Below, piece after piece: positions 16,305 through 24,948 of a DNA stretch of 37,657 bases; positions within the stretch are counted from its first letter, which is position 1, and each line of letters opens with the position of its first letter. The stretch is from an uncultured Eubacterium sp. (GTDB lineage Bacteria; Bacillota; Clostridia; Lachnospirales; Lachnospiraceae), in contig CAJTMV010000039.1 in assembly GCA_910577225.1 (NCBI GenBank), positions 1 through 37,657 of the forward strand, in the 5' to 3' direction. The notes beneath the pieces were generated by a model. That model saw nothing but the letters and a program-made list of their open reading frames with translations. It was not told the DNA's origin and made no database searches. A program made the position numbers and the translations under genes.

Positions 16305-16418
16305 ATGTAGTCTTTTTCTTCCATTTTGTGATAAGATGTGATAGAATGTAAAATATGTGTAAAAGATATGTAACTTAAAAATGAAGATCCTGTTACAGAT
16401 GAAAAGGAAAATAACGAT

Positions 16419-18299
16419 ATGGAAGGTTTTACATTAATCTTATCTTTGCTAAGCGGCGTGGCGCTGTTTTTGTTTGGCATGTCTCTGATGGGAGACGGTT
16501 TAAAAAAAGCGGCGGGAGAAAAACTGGAGCTGATTTTATATCGGCTGACAAATACGCCGCTCAAAGGAATTTTGCTTGGAACGGCAGTAACGGCAATTAT
16601 TCAGTCGTCTTCTGCGACAACAGTAATGGTCGTTGGCTTTGTAAATGCCGGTATGATGAAGGTGTCCCAGGCAATTGGAATCATTATGGGGGCGAATATC
16701 GGAACAAGTATTACCGGATGGATTCTTTGCCTGTCGTATATCGAAGGAACAGGCGGAATTGCGCAGATGCTGTCGACGGCGACGATTTCGTCTGTGGTTG
16801 CGATTATTGGTATTATATTTAAAATGTTTACGAAAAAGGCGTCTTACCATAATGTCGGAGATATTATGCTTGGCTTTTCCATTCTTATGGTTGGCATGCA
16901 GACGATGAGCGGCGCGGTGTCACCGTTAAAAAGTAATGAACATTTTGTAAACGCGCTGACGATGTTTACCAATCCGTTTATGGGTATCCTGGTCGGGATT
17001 TTGTTTACGGCAATCCTGCAGAGCGCATCTGCTTCGGTAGGTATTATGCAGGCGCTGTCCGTGACCGGCGGTATTACGTTTGCAGCCGCGCTGCCGATTA
17101 CAATGGGTATCGGTGTCGGAGCCGCATGTCCTGTGCTGTTATCCTCGATAGGTACCAATAAAAACGGGAAACGAACAGCGTTGATTTATCTGTTAAACGA
17201 CCTGTTTGGGATGCTGCTCTGGTCGGTAATTTTTTATACGGTACACGCGGTTGTGCATTTTGAATTTATGGGTATGGTTATGAGCCCGATTCGGATCGCG
17301 TTATTAAATACGGTGTTTCGGATGGCGACGATACTTGCGCTTTGCCCGTTTATTAAGGCGATTGAAAAGCTCGTGTTTTTTCTTGTGCGCGACAGTGAAG
17401 AGGATAAAGAAGATCAGGCAGATTTTGATCTGCTGGAAGAGAGATTTCTGGCCTATCCGCCTCTGGCAATTGCACAGAGCCACCAGGCAATGAATGGAAT
17501 GGCGAAGAAAGTCCGGAAAAATATTGCAAGCTCTCTGGGTTTGCTGACGGAATATTCGGATGAGCAATATAATAAAATACAGGAGAAAGAAAATTTAATC
17601 GATAAGTACGAAGATAAGCTGGGTACATATCTGATGCAGCTGACCGGACGCGAAATGACAATTGCGCAGAACAGCGAAGTATCGAAATTTTTACATACGT
17701 TAAGCGATTTTGAGCGGCTGGGCGATCATGCCAGCAATATATCCAAAGTGGCGAATGAACTGTATGAGAAAAAAACTTCGTTTTCAAAAGAAGGAATGTA
17801 TGAGCTTGGCGTGCTCGAATCTGCAGTTTCCGAGGTTGTAGATCTGACAGTAAACGCTTTTACGGAAGATGATCAGGAAATCGCCTATCGGGTAGAGCCG
17901 CTGCGCGAGCTGATCGGTATTTTATGCGACGAACTGAAGCTAAGGCATATCAAGCGTCTGCAGCATGGGAAATGCGAATTAAAGCAGGGGTTTGCATTTA
18001 ACGATCTGCTGGCTAATCTGGAACGTATCGGGGCACATTGCTCGAACGTGGCGGTTGCAATGATCGAGCTGGGATATTCCGAATTTGATATTCATGGATA
18101 TGTAAAGAGCGTACGGGAACGTAAAAATTCAGACTATGCGGTTTATTTTGAAGAATACGAAGAAAAGTATGATATCAACGGTTATAAAAAAGCGAAAAAA
18201 TTAAAGAAAGAAGACGAAGGAGCCAAAGGAAAAAAGGGAAAAGAAAGTAAAGATACCAAAGAGGGGAAAGAAGAAAAAAGAAGAAAAAATAAAGTATAA
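16419..18299 (+). CDS. Na/Pi cotransporter-family protein with PhoU-like C-terminal domain
   Basis: A 626-residue membrane protein. The N-terminal half has hydrophobic segments and the two repeated family signatures, QSSSATT (about residues 67-73) and the related ILQSASASVGIMQAL, which form the inverted-repeat substrate site of the NptA/YjbB (SLC34-like) family. Residues about 340-560 are helical and resemble PhoU four-helix bundles (SDFERLGDHASNISK), which in related proteins regulate transport. The tail is lysine-rich. Probable role: sodium-driven phosphate movement. It lies between terminators, so it is not part of the ribosomal transcript. AAAGGA precedes the ATG. Confidence 0.85.
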   Translation: MEGFTLILSLLSGVALFLFGMSLMGDGLKKAAGEKLELILYRLTNTPLKGILLGTAVTAIIQSSSATTVMVVGFVNAGMMKVSQAIGIIMGANIGTSITGWILCLSYIEGTGGIAQMLSTATISSVVAIIGIIFKMFTKKASYHNVGDIMLGFSILMVGMQTMSGAVSPLKSNEHFVNALTMFTNPFMGILVGILFTAILQSASASVGIMQALSVTGGITFAAALPITMGIGVGAACPVLLSSIGTNKNGKRTALIYLLNDLFGMLLWSVIFYTVHAVVHFEFMGMVMSPIRIALLNTVFRMATILALCPFIKAIEKLVFFLVRDSEEDKEDQADFDLLEERFLAYPPLAIAQSHQAMNGMAKKVRKNIASSLGLLTEYSDEQYNKIQEKENLIDKYEDKLGTYLMQLTGREMTIAQNSEVSKFLHTLSDFERLGDHASNISKVANELYEKKTSFSKEGMYELGVLESAVSEVVDLTVNAFTEDDQEIAYRVEPLRELIGILCDELKLRHIKRLQHGKCELKQGFAFNDLLANLERIGAHCSNVAVAMIELGYSEFDIHGYVKSVRERKNSDYAVYFEEYEEKYDINGYKKAKKLKKEDEGAKGKKGKESKDTKEGKEEKRRKNKV

Positions 18300-18453
18300 C
18301 AGAAGACTGGTCATGTACATCGACTGTCCGACAGTAAAAATGAAAAGATACAGTCTTATGTGATTACATACAAAAGGGTTTCATAAAAGTTTTTCAAATA
18401 CATTTCGCAATGGGGATTGTGATGTGGAAAAGATAGAAGGTAGATGGTAAGTC

Positions 18454-19572
18454 ATGTATTTGATGTTGAGAAATACAGAAGTGTTATATTTTGATCTGGA
18501 AGATTTTGTAGTGGAAGTTATTCGAAATGATCTGCTTCCGTTCTGTCTGCGGTCGAATATGAGACTTTCAACAGAAATGAAAGATATTTTGCATAATATT
18601 CAGGAAGTAAAAGCGTATTTAAGCAGCAGGGTATTGTCCTTGTCCAGAGATAATGCCAAACAGATTTATGCTGCGTTTCAGATACCGCAGGTAGATTCAA
18701 CAGACAACCGGGTAAATATTTGTATTAAATGTAAAGGGGTATCGATTGTAGACAGCTATTGGGTCAAAGAAGATGAGGAAAAAGCGGACTGGCAGAAGAT
18801 CAATATTCGTCAGAACAAGCTCAGAGATATTCTGGATTTGTCTTTGAGCGGATTTTCACCAACGATTACGACAAACGCGATCTGTCCGGAGCTGACGACA
18901 AAGGGATTGTTTCGGAAAGGCTGGGTATATCTGGGCGGAAGTCTGTACTTATTAAAATCAGATAAGACGAATGAGTATGTAAATACAAGAATGGAAGTTC
19001 TTGCGTCTGAAATTCTGGAATGTTTTGAAAATCGTCTGGACAGTGTCGTATATCTAAGCGATATTAAAGAGACTGCCCGCGGTACGGCTTACGTTTCGAT
19101 CTGTCAGAATTTTGTGCACGAGAAACAGTCTTTTGTTGAAGCCTGGGAAGTGATGGACTATTGCAAACGGCGCAAGATCGGGTTCCGTGATCTTTGTCTG
19201 GAACGATGGGGATGCAAATTCGCCTGTATACCAGTATTGGATTATATTATAATTAATACGGACAGACATACGCAAAACTATGGCTTTATGATGAATAATG
19301 AAACCGGAGAACTGGAAGAGGTGGCGCCGATGTTTGATTTAAACTGCGCGCTGGTGGCAGATTATTTTCAGATAGACGCGGGAGACACGCTGAGCCAGAT
19401 GTTTAATACGAAAGAAACCATACGGGAACTGGCGTTTAAATATATAGAATATACAGACCTGAAATTTAATGAAGACGCATTTATGAAACTGGCGTCCAGC
19501 AAGCATTATAAGCCGCTTCGACATGTGTTTGAACGTGTATATGGCAGAATTCAGGAGTTAGGACTTATTTAA
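18454..19572 (+). CDS. HipA-like protein kinase domain protein
   Basis: A 372-residue protein whose C-terminal half has the HipA/PI3K-like kinase signature: NTDRHTQNYGF with catalytic Asp270 and Asn275, and APMFDLN with metal-binding Asp295. The N-terminal 130 residues have no recognisable domain and are not the normal HipA N-subdomain. HipA kinases phosphorylate tRNA synthetases and act as toxins neutralised by a HipB-type DNA-binding partner; no such partner is adjacent. Related stand-alone proteins are common in Clostridia, with unknown substrate. GAAGGTAG is a modest ribosome binding site. It is followed by a terminator at 19582-19620. Confidence 0.7.
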   Translation: MYLMLRNTEVLYFDLEDFVVEVIRNDLLPFCLRSNMRLSTEMKDILHNIQEVKAYLSSRVLSLSRDNAKQIYAAFQIPQVDSTDNRVNICIKCKGVSIVDSYWVKEDEEKADWQKINIRQNKLRDILDLSLSGFSPTITTNAICPELTTKGLFRKGWVYLGGSLYLLKSDKTNEYVNTRMEVLASEILECFENRLDSVVYLSDIKETARGTAYVSICQNFVHEKQSFVEAWEVMDYCKRRKIGFRDLCLERWGCKFACIPVLDYIIINTDRHTQNYGFMMNNETGELEEVAPMFDLNCALVADYFQIDAGDTLSQMFNTKETIRELAFKYIEYTDLKFNEDAFMKLASSKHYKPLRHVFERVYGRIQELGLI

Positions 19573-19581
19573 AAACGGTTG

Positions 19582-19620
19582 AAAAAAGGGTAAGGGGCAC
19601 GGAGCTCTTTACCCTTTTCC
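19582..19620 (+). terminator. Terminator after the HipA-like gene
   Basis: AAAAGGGTAA at 19584-19593 pairs with TTACCCTTTT at 19609-19618; the A and T ends of the arms make it potentially active on both strands. It isolates the inserted genes from the following rpmJ promoter. Confidence 0.7.
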
Positions 19621-19687
19621 TGTGAGCTGACGGAAGAATAGCTGCTGTCTGCCGGATTTAAATAATGATAAAGATAAAAAAATCTTG

Positions 19688-19716
19688 TTGCATTTTTTTA
19701 AACATCGTGATATAAT
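19688..19716 (+). promoter_or_regulatory. Sigma-A promoter of the rpmJ-rpsM-rpoA-rplQ operon
   Basis: TTGCAT at 19688-19693 and a perfect TATAAT at 19711-19716 with 17-nt spacing. Transcription would start near 19722, about 86 nt before rpmJ. Having its own strong promoter lets the alpha-type operon work independently of the infA unit after the insertion. Confidence 0.8.
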
Positions 19717-19807
19717 GTCAGCTGAACGCTTTGGAATGAACCCTGAAGCGACCGATCAGCGAAAACGCGGTCTGTCGGCTGCAGGTGTAAGGAAAGGAGG
19801 ATTTGCT

Positions 19808-19921
19808 GTGAAAGTAAGATCATCAGTTAAGCCAATTTGCGAGAAATGCAAGGTAATCAAGAGAAAAGGAAGTATCCGGATTATCTGCGAAAATCCGAAA
19901 CACAAACAGCGTCAGGGATAA
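19808..19921 (+). CDS. rpmJ: 50S ribosomal protein L36
   Basis: A 37-residue L36, MKVRSSVKPICEKCKVIKRK then CENPKHKQRQG, with the zinc ligands C11, C14, C27 and H32. The start is GTG at 19808, with AAAGGAGG at 19793-19800 and 7-nt spacing. Zinc-type, like the S14 in this cluster. Confidence 0.96.
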   Translation: MKVRSSVKPICEKCKVIKRKGSIRIICENPKHKQRQG

Positions 19922-20194
19922 GAAAGGCAGTTTGTGGCAGACAAGCAGGTCTGCAGTTTTGTACAAAATAAATTATTATGTGCGGCTGTCAGCAGGAATA
20001 TCTGCTGATTCATAATAAACAGCGGACACTGCTGTGTCCGGTATCTTTTATACCGAGGGGATACTGGTAAAAAGTGTCAGAATATACAGGCCATGCACAC
20101 ATTTCAGGCCGGGTGACCGGAGCTGTATGGTCTGTCTCAGAAGAAGAGAATCACAAAATTATACCAATTTAAGAATTATGGAGGTGCAGTACAC
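19922..20194 (+). promoter_or_regulatory. Hairpin-rich leader between rpmJ and rpsM
   Basis: This 273-nt spacer contains successive perfect hairpins: GCAGAC/GTCTGC (19937-19942 and 19949-19954, then AGTTTT), CAGCAG/CTGCTG near 19990-20007, and CGGACAC/GTGTCCG (20023-20029 and 20034-20040). No coding frame is convincing. In E. coli S4 represses the alpha operon by binding a pseudoknot ahead of rpsM, so an r-protein-responsive leader is plausible here, but the fold is not the E. coli one by eye. Confidence 0.55.
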
Positions 20195-20563
20195 ATGGCA
20201 CGTATCGCAGGTGTAGATTTACCAAGAGAGAAACGTGTGGAAATCGGTTTGACTTATATTTATGGCATTGGCAGAGCAAGCTCAAACCGTATTCTTGCAG
20301 AAGCAAAAGTAAACCCGGATACCCGTTGCAGAGATCTGACAGACGAAGAAGTAAAAAGAATCAGCGCTGTAATCGACGAGTCACAGACCGTTGAAGGCGA
20401 TCTGCGCAGGGAGATCGCTCTGAATATCAAGAGATTGCAGGAAATTGGCTGCTATCGCGGAATCCGTCACAGAAAAGGTCTGCCGGTTCGCGGACAGAAG
20501 ACAAAGACGAATGCCAGAACAAGAAAAGGTCCTAAGAGAACAGTTGCAAACAAGAAGAAATAA
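20195..20563 (+). CDS. rpsM: 30S ribosomal protein S13
   Basis: A 122-residue S13 starting MARIAGVDLPREKRVEIGLTYIYGIG, with the basic C-terminal tail GQKTKTNARTRKGPKRT reaching tRNA and the intersubunit bridges. TGGAGG lies 9 nt before the ATG. Confidence 0.97.
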   Translation: MARIAGVDLPREKRVEIGLTYIYGIGRASSNRILAEAKVNPDTRCRDLTDEEVKRISAVIDESQTVEGDLRREIALNIKRLQEIGCYRGIRHRKGLPVRGQKTKTNARTRKGPKRTVANKKK

Positions 20564-20604
20564 AGTTGCATAATCATTATCAGAGAAAGTAGGTTAGTTT
20601 AGAA

Positions 20605-21000
20605 ATGGCTAAGAAAGTTGCAAAAAAAGTAACAAAAAAGCGTATTAAGAAAAACGTTGAACGTGGTCAGGCACATATTCAGTCATCTTTTAACAATACG
20701 ATTGTTACAATCACAGATACTGAAGGAAATGCCTTATCCTGGGCCAGCGCAGGCGGCCTTGGATTTAGAGGTTCAAAGAAATCTACTCCGTATGCTGCAC
20801 AGATGGCAGCAGAGACAGCTACAAAAGCAGCTCTTATACACGGTTTAAAAACAGTTGATGTCATGGTAAAAGGACCAGGGTCAGGAAGAGAAGCAGCAAT
20901 CCGTGCGCTTTCTGCATGTGGACTTGAAGTTACTTCCATCAGAGACGTAACTCCGGTGCCTCATAACGGATGCCGTCCGCCAAAACGTAGAAGAGTTTAA
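20605..21000 (+). CDS. rpsK: 30S ribosomal protein S11
   Basis: A 131-residue S11 with a lysine-rich N-terminus, then GQAHIQSSFNNTIVTITD and the signature DVTPVPHNGCRPPKRRRV. It forms the 30S platform with S6/S18 and contacts mRNA. AAAGTAGGT is a weaker ribosome binding site than its neighbours have. Confidence 0.97.
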   Translation: MAKKVAKKVTKKRIKKNVERGQAHIQSSFNNTIVTITDTEGNALSWASAGGLGFRGSKKSTPYAAQMAAETATKAALIHGLKTVDVMVKGPGSGREAAIRALSACGLEVTSIRDVTPVPHNGCRPPKRRRV

Positions 21001-21019
21001 TTAGGAGGGATAGACGAAG

Positions 21020-21613
21020 ATGGCAGTAAATAGAGTACCTGTACTGAAAAGATGTAGATCGCTTGGTCTGGAGCCAAGTTATTTAGGATATGATAAAAAA
21101 TCCAGAAGAACACTGCAGAGAACAAACAGAAAGATGTCTGAGTATGCGCTGCAGCTGCGTGAAAAACAGAAAGCAAAATTTATCTATGGCGTATTAGAGA
21201 AGCCATTCCATAACTATTATGAAAAAGCAGACCGGATGAAAGGGATGACAGGTACAAACCTGATGACCATTCTGGAGTCCAGACTGGATAATGTGGTATT
21301 CCGTATGGGTTATGCAAGAACCCGTCGTGAAGCAAGACAGGTTGTCGGACACAAATTCGTATTGGTAAATGGAAAACAGGTAAATATTCCGTCTTACCGC
21401 GTAAAAGCCGGTGATGTGGTAGAAATTAAAGAAAGCAAAAAGAGCATTCAGAGAATGAAGGATATCGTAGAGGTGACAGCAGGAAGACTGGTTCCGGAAT
21501 GGATCGACGTCAATCTTGAAAATCTGCAGGGAACTGTTAAGGAACTTCCGTCCCGCGAAATGATCGATGTGCCGGTAGACGAAATGCTCATTGTCGAGTT
21601 ATATTCGAAATAA
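21020..21613 (+). CDS. rpsD: 30S ribosomal protein S4
   Basis: A 197-residue S4 with an S4-type RNA-binding domain (LDNVVFRMGYARTRREARQVVGHKFVLVNGKQVNIPSY). The N-terminus CRSLGLEP lacks the CxxC zinc knuckle found in some S4 proteins. It is a primary 16S rRNA binder and an autoregulator in E. coli and B. subtilis. TAGGAGG precedes the ATG. Confidence 0.97.
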   Translation: MAVNRVPVLKRCRSLGLEPSYLGYDKKSRRTLQRTNRKMSEYALQLREKQKAKFIYGVLEKPFHNYYEKADRMKGMTGTNLMTILESRLDNVVFRMGYARTRREARQVVGHKFVLVNGKQVNIPSYRVKAGDVVEIKESKKSIQRMKDIVEVTAGRLVPEWIDVNLENLQGTVKELPSREMIDVPVDEMLIVELYSK

Positions 21614-21655
21614 TTGATGTAATGCACACTTGATCCGAAAAGGAGGGACTTGGTA

Positions 21656-22615
21656 GTGTTCGATTTTGAAAGACCCAATATTGAAATTGCAGAAATTTCC
21701 GAAGACAAAAAGTACGGCCGTTTCGTAGTGGAACCTTTGGAAAGGGGCTATGGTACAACGCTCGGTAATTCTCTGAGGAGAATTATGCTGTCTTCCCTTC
21801 CCGGGGTAGCCGTAAGTCAGGTGAAGATCGATGGCGTTTTGCATGAATTCAGTTCCATTCCGGGTGTAAAGGAAGATGTATCTGAGATCATTATGAACAT
21901 TAAGAATCTGGCATTGAAAAATACCAGCAGTACAAACGAGTCTAAAGTTGCTTACATCGAATTTGAAGGTGAGGGTGTAGTCACAGCCGCAGATATTCAG
22001 GTAGATTCTGATATCTCGATCTTAAATCCGGAGCTGGAAATCGCTCATCTGAATGGGGGAGCAGATTCCAAGCTGTACATGGAATTGACGATCACCAAGG
22101 GACGTGGATACATCAGCGCAGATAAAAATAAAAATCCGGAACTTCCGATCGGCGTGATTGCCGTGGATTCCATTTATACGCCAGTAGAACGTGTAAATCT
22201 GACCGTCGAGAATACTCGTGTCGGTCAGATTACCGATTATGATAAGCTGACGCTGGAAGTATTTACTAATGGGACGCTGGAGCCGGATGAGGCGGTAAGC
22301 CTTGCAGCTAAGGTATTAAGTGAACATTTGAATCTCTTTATCGACCTGTCAGAAAACGCAAAAACTGCGGAAGTTATGGTTGAGAAGGAAGACAACGCGA
22401 AGGAAAAAGTCCTCGAAATGAACATTGACGAGCTGGAATTATCCGTACGTTCTTATAACTGTTTAAAACGGGCCGGTATCAATACGGTAGAAGAACTTAC
22501 AAACCGTACGCCGGATGATATGATGAAAGTTCGTAACCTTGGACGTAAGTCTTTAGAAGAGGTATTAGCAAAACTGAAAGAGTTAGGACTTCAGTTAAAT
22601 CCAGGAGATGAATAA
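21656..22615 (+). CDS. rpoA: DNA-directed RNA polymerase alpha subunit
   Basis: A 319-residue alpha subunit. The N-terminal dimerisation domain has GRFVVEPLERGYGTTLGNSLRRIMLSSLPG; the C-terminal domain has LxLSVRSYNCLKRAGINTVEEL and RNLGRKSLEEV, which contact UP elements and activators. Start GTG at 21656 is chosen because AGGAGG at 21641-21646 is 9 nt upstream; an in-frame TTG at 21650 is too close. Confidence 0.97.
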   Translation: MFDFERPNIEIAEISEDKKYGRFVVEPLERGYGTTLGNSLRRIMLSSLPGVAVSQVKIDGVLHEFSSIPGVKEDVSEIIMNIKNLALKNTSSTNESKVAYIEFEGEGVVTAADIQVDSDISILNPELEIAHLNGGADSKLYMELTITKGRGYISADKNKNPELPIGVIAVDSIYTPVERVNLTVENTRVGQITDYDKLTLEVFTNGTLEPDEAVSLAAKVLSEHLNLFIDLSENAKTAEVMVEKEDNAKEKVLEMNIDELELSVRSYNCLKRAGINTVEELTNRTPDDMMKVRNLGRKSLEEVLAKLKELGLQLNPGDE

Positions 22616-22828
22616 AAGCTCCAGGCTGGGATGATAAGACCGTAAGTGTGCAGACCGGTCTGTTCTGGCCAGGGCAGGCCAGTCCTGGCCAGTCATACAG
22701 CGGGGAACCGGCTGTATAACCAGTGGCGAATTGAAGAAAATTGCAGCGCAGGCTGCATCATATATCAGCATCCGGCAGATAATCCCAAAGTGTGCTGCCG
22801 AATGTACCACGATTTGGAGGAAATAAAA
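22616..22828 (+). promoter_or_regulatory. Palindrome-rich spacer between rpoA and rplQ
   Basis: The 213-nt gap is G/C-rich and holds CAGACCGGTCTG, a perfect 12-bp palindrome (22651-22662); CTGGCCAGG facing CCTGGCCAG (22665-22673 and 22684-22692); and ATACAGC facing GCTGTAT (about 22695-22717). There is no T-run after any of them and no believable reading frame. Probably an mRNA leader controlling rplQ or a processing region. Confidence 0.5.
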
Positions 22829-23386
22829 ATGGCAATGTATAGAAAATTGGGCAAATCATCTGCTCAGAGAAAAGCATTACTGCGTAATCAGGTAACACAG
22901 CTGTTATATCATGGCAAAATCGTAACGACAGAAGCGAGAGCGAAAGAAGTTCGTAAAATTGCTGAAAAGCTGATCGCTATGGCAATTCGTGAGAAGGATA
23001 ACTTTGAAGAAGTGACCGTAAAGGCGAAAGTACCGCGCAAAGACGCAGAGGGTAAAAGAGTAAAAGAAGTTGTAGACGGAAAGAGAAAGACTGTCTATGA
23101 TGAAGTGGATAAGACGATTAAAAAAGATAAACCGTCTCGTCTGCATGCAAGAAGAGAGATGTTAAAAGTACTCTATCCTGTAACAAGCTCCGAAACAACA
23201 AGAAAGGATGGCAAAGTTGTTACTTCCAATAAACGGAAAGATAAAAAAGTAGCAGATCTGCCAGCCAGACTGTTTGACGAAGTAGCACCGAAATATGCTG
23301 GACGGAACGGCGGATATACAAGAATTATCAAACTCGGTCAGCGTAAAGGTGACGGCGCGATGCAGGTAATTATTGAATTAGTGTAG
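22829..23386 (+). CDS. rplQ: 50S ribosomal protein L17, enlarged form
   Basis: A 185-residue L17 against about 113-127 in E. coli and Bacillus. The conserved N-terminal core MAMYRKLGKSSAQRKALLRNQVTQLLYHGKIVTTEARAKEVR and the C-terminal GGYTRIIKLGQRKGDGAMQVIIELV are intact. A lysine-rich block of about 60-70 residues (about 68-135, including KVPRKDAEGKRVKEVVDGKRK) is inserted between them. Start 22829 follows TTGGAGG; an earlier in-frame ATG at 22646 would begin inside the spacer hairpins. Confidence 0.95.
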   Translation: MAMYRKLGKSSAQRKALLRNQVTQLLYHGKIVTTEARAKEVRKIAEKLIAMAIREKDNFEEVTVKAKVPRKDAEGKRVKEVVDGKRKTVYDEVDKTIKKDKPSRLHARREMLKVLYPVTSSETTRKDGKVVTSNKRKDKKVADLPARLFDEVAPKYAGRNGGYTRIIKLGQRKGDGAMQVIIELV

Positions 23387-23411
23387 TTTTGTGATTGAAA
23401 TATCATCGGTA

Positions 23412-23462
23412 AAAGCTGCCGGAAAAGCGGATATTACATCTGCTTTTCCGGCGGCTTTATTT
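23412..23462 (+). terminator. Strong terminator after rplQ
   Basis: AAAGCTGCCGGAAAAGC at 23412-23428 pairs almost perfectly with GCTTTTCCGGCGGCTTT at 23442-23458, followed by ATTTT. It closes the alpha-type operon. The A/T arms could also terminate the convergent sensor-kinase transcript arriving from the right. Confidence 0.85.
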
Positions 23463-23493
23463 TGGGCAAAAACAGGATTTCAGGCTGTTTCAA

Positions 23494-24909
23494 TTATTCT
23501 TTTGTAAGAGATAATGTAAAAATAAATTCTGTTCCAACACCTTCCGTACTGATGACGTTTATATTTTCATCATGAGCCTGAATAATTTCTTTCACAATCG
23601 CGAGTCCCAGTCCGGTACCTCGCTTGTCTTTTCCTCTTGATACGTCGGTTTTGTAGAAACGTTCCCAGATTTTTTTCAGACTGTCGCCGGGGATGCCAAT
23701 GCCGGAATCTTTGACAGAGACAAATACTTTTCCGTTTTTCTCCGTCGTTTCGATGGTAATGGAAGAGTCCGGATGACTGAACTTGATGGCATTGTCGGTC
23801 AGGTTATAAATAACCTGCTGAATCTTCGCCATATCAGCGGTCACGTACAGGTTCTGTCCGGAAAGAATCAGCTCGATAGAAATGTGTTTTTCACTGCAGA
23901 TTCCTTCGAATGTCAGCGCAGTCATACGGATAATGTAGTTGATATCAAAGCTCTTGATATATAAAATTGTCTTGCCGTGAGAACCGAATTTGTTAAGCTC
24001 CAGCAGACTGCTGGTCAGTTTGTTCAGGCGTTCGGTTTCAAATAAAATAATGTTCAGATATTTATCCTGCATTTCATAGGGAATCGTTCCATCCAGTATC
24101 GCTTCGATATATCCTTTTATAGAGGTCAGAGGAGAACGAAAATCGTGAGATACGTTGGATACAAATTTACGCTGATCGTCTTCCAGAGTATTTAGTTCAT
24201 TAGCCATATAATCAAAAGCGGCGGCAAGATGTCCGAGTTCATCTTCGGTATGGATGTTAATTTTTTGCGAGAAATCACCATCGATATAAGCGTCAGCAAC
24301 GGAAGTAATTTTACGAATGGGACGGTAAATCAGCAGCGAAAATAAAAACAGTATGACAAACGCAAGCAGGAAAATGAACAGCAGCGTAAGATATACAACG
24401 TTTAGCAGATCGTAACTGTACGCATAAATATCGGCAATGGGTTTATGTATCAGTACATATCCGCGGACTCTGTAATTTGGAGTGATCGGGGCAAATACAG
24501 TCAGGTGATTTTCAGAGAACGTATTATAAAATCTGCTGACCATATAGTATTTGCTGCCGAAATCGCTGATGTCGAATCCGTCGATCACAGTATCACTATC
24601 TGGCGCAGCGTTATTAGCGGAATCGATAATAATTCTGCCGGAGATATCGATCACTTCGATGCGGGTATTCATATAGTGGCTGAATGTTTCAAGGTGCCCA
24701 TGGAGGTCTGCCAGTTCCATACTGCCGTTGTAATAATTCAGCGCGTATCTGGAAGCAATTTCTGTGCATTCCGTATACAGTGTGCGGGCCTCCAGGGTTT
24801 CTACCTGATTTCGAAGTCCATGATTTGTTACGGTAGATACAAGAGCAAATCCAAGCAGAGCAAATACAAGGTAGCCTGATAAAAATTTTAAATAAAGTGT
24901 CCGTTTCAT
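23494..24909 (-). CDS. Sensor histidine kinase
   Basis: A 471-residue membrane kinase: transmembrane segment about 8-28, an extracellular sensor region to about 165, a second transmembrane segment about 168-195, then a HAMP linker (IYRPIRKITSVADAYIDGDFSQKI). The phospho-acceptor motif is VSHDFRSPLTSIKGYIEAI; the ATPase domain has DNAIKFSHP (N box), DSGIGIP (G1) and GTGLGLAIVKEI (G2). It phosphorylates the OmpR-type regulator encoded 39 nt upstream. The signal is unknown. GAAAGGA precedes the ATG. Confidence 0.93.
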   Translation of the reverse strand: MKRTLYLKFLSGYLVFALLGFALVSTVTNHGLRNQVETLEARTLYTECTEIASRYALNYYNGSMELADLHGHLETFSHYMNTRIEVIDISGRIIIDSANNAAPDSDTVIDGFDISDFGSKYYMVSRFYNTFSENHLTVFAPITPNYRVRGYVLIHKPIADIYAYSYDLLNVVYLTLLFIFLLAFVILFLFSLLIYRPIRKITSVADAYIDGDFSQKINIHTEDELGHLAAAFDYMANELNTLEDDQRKFVSNVSHDFRSPLTSIKGYIEAILDGTIPYEMQDKYLNIILFETERLNKLTSSLLELNKFGSHGKTILYIKSFDINYIIRMTALTFEGICSEKHISIELILSGQNLYVTADMAKIQQVIYNLTDNAIKFSHPDSSITIETTEKNGKVFVSVKDSGIGIPGDSLKKIWERFYKTDVSRGKDKRGTGLGLAIVKEIIQAHDENINVISTEGVGTEFIFTLSLTKE

Positions 24910-24948
24910 AAAATTCCTTTCAACGCCTGGAAGAACATACAGAAGACG

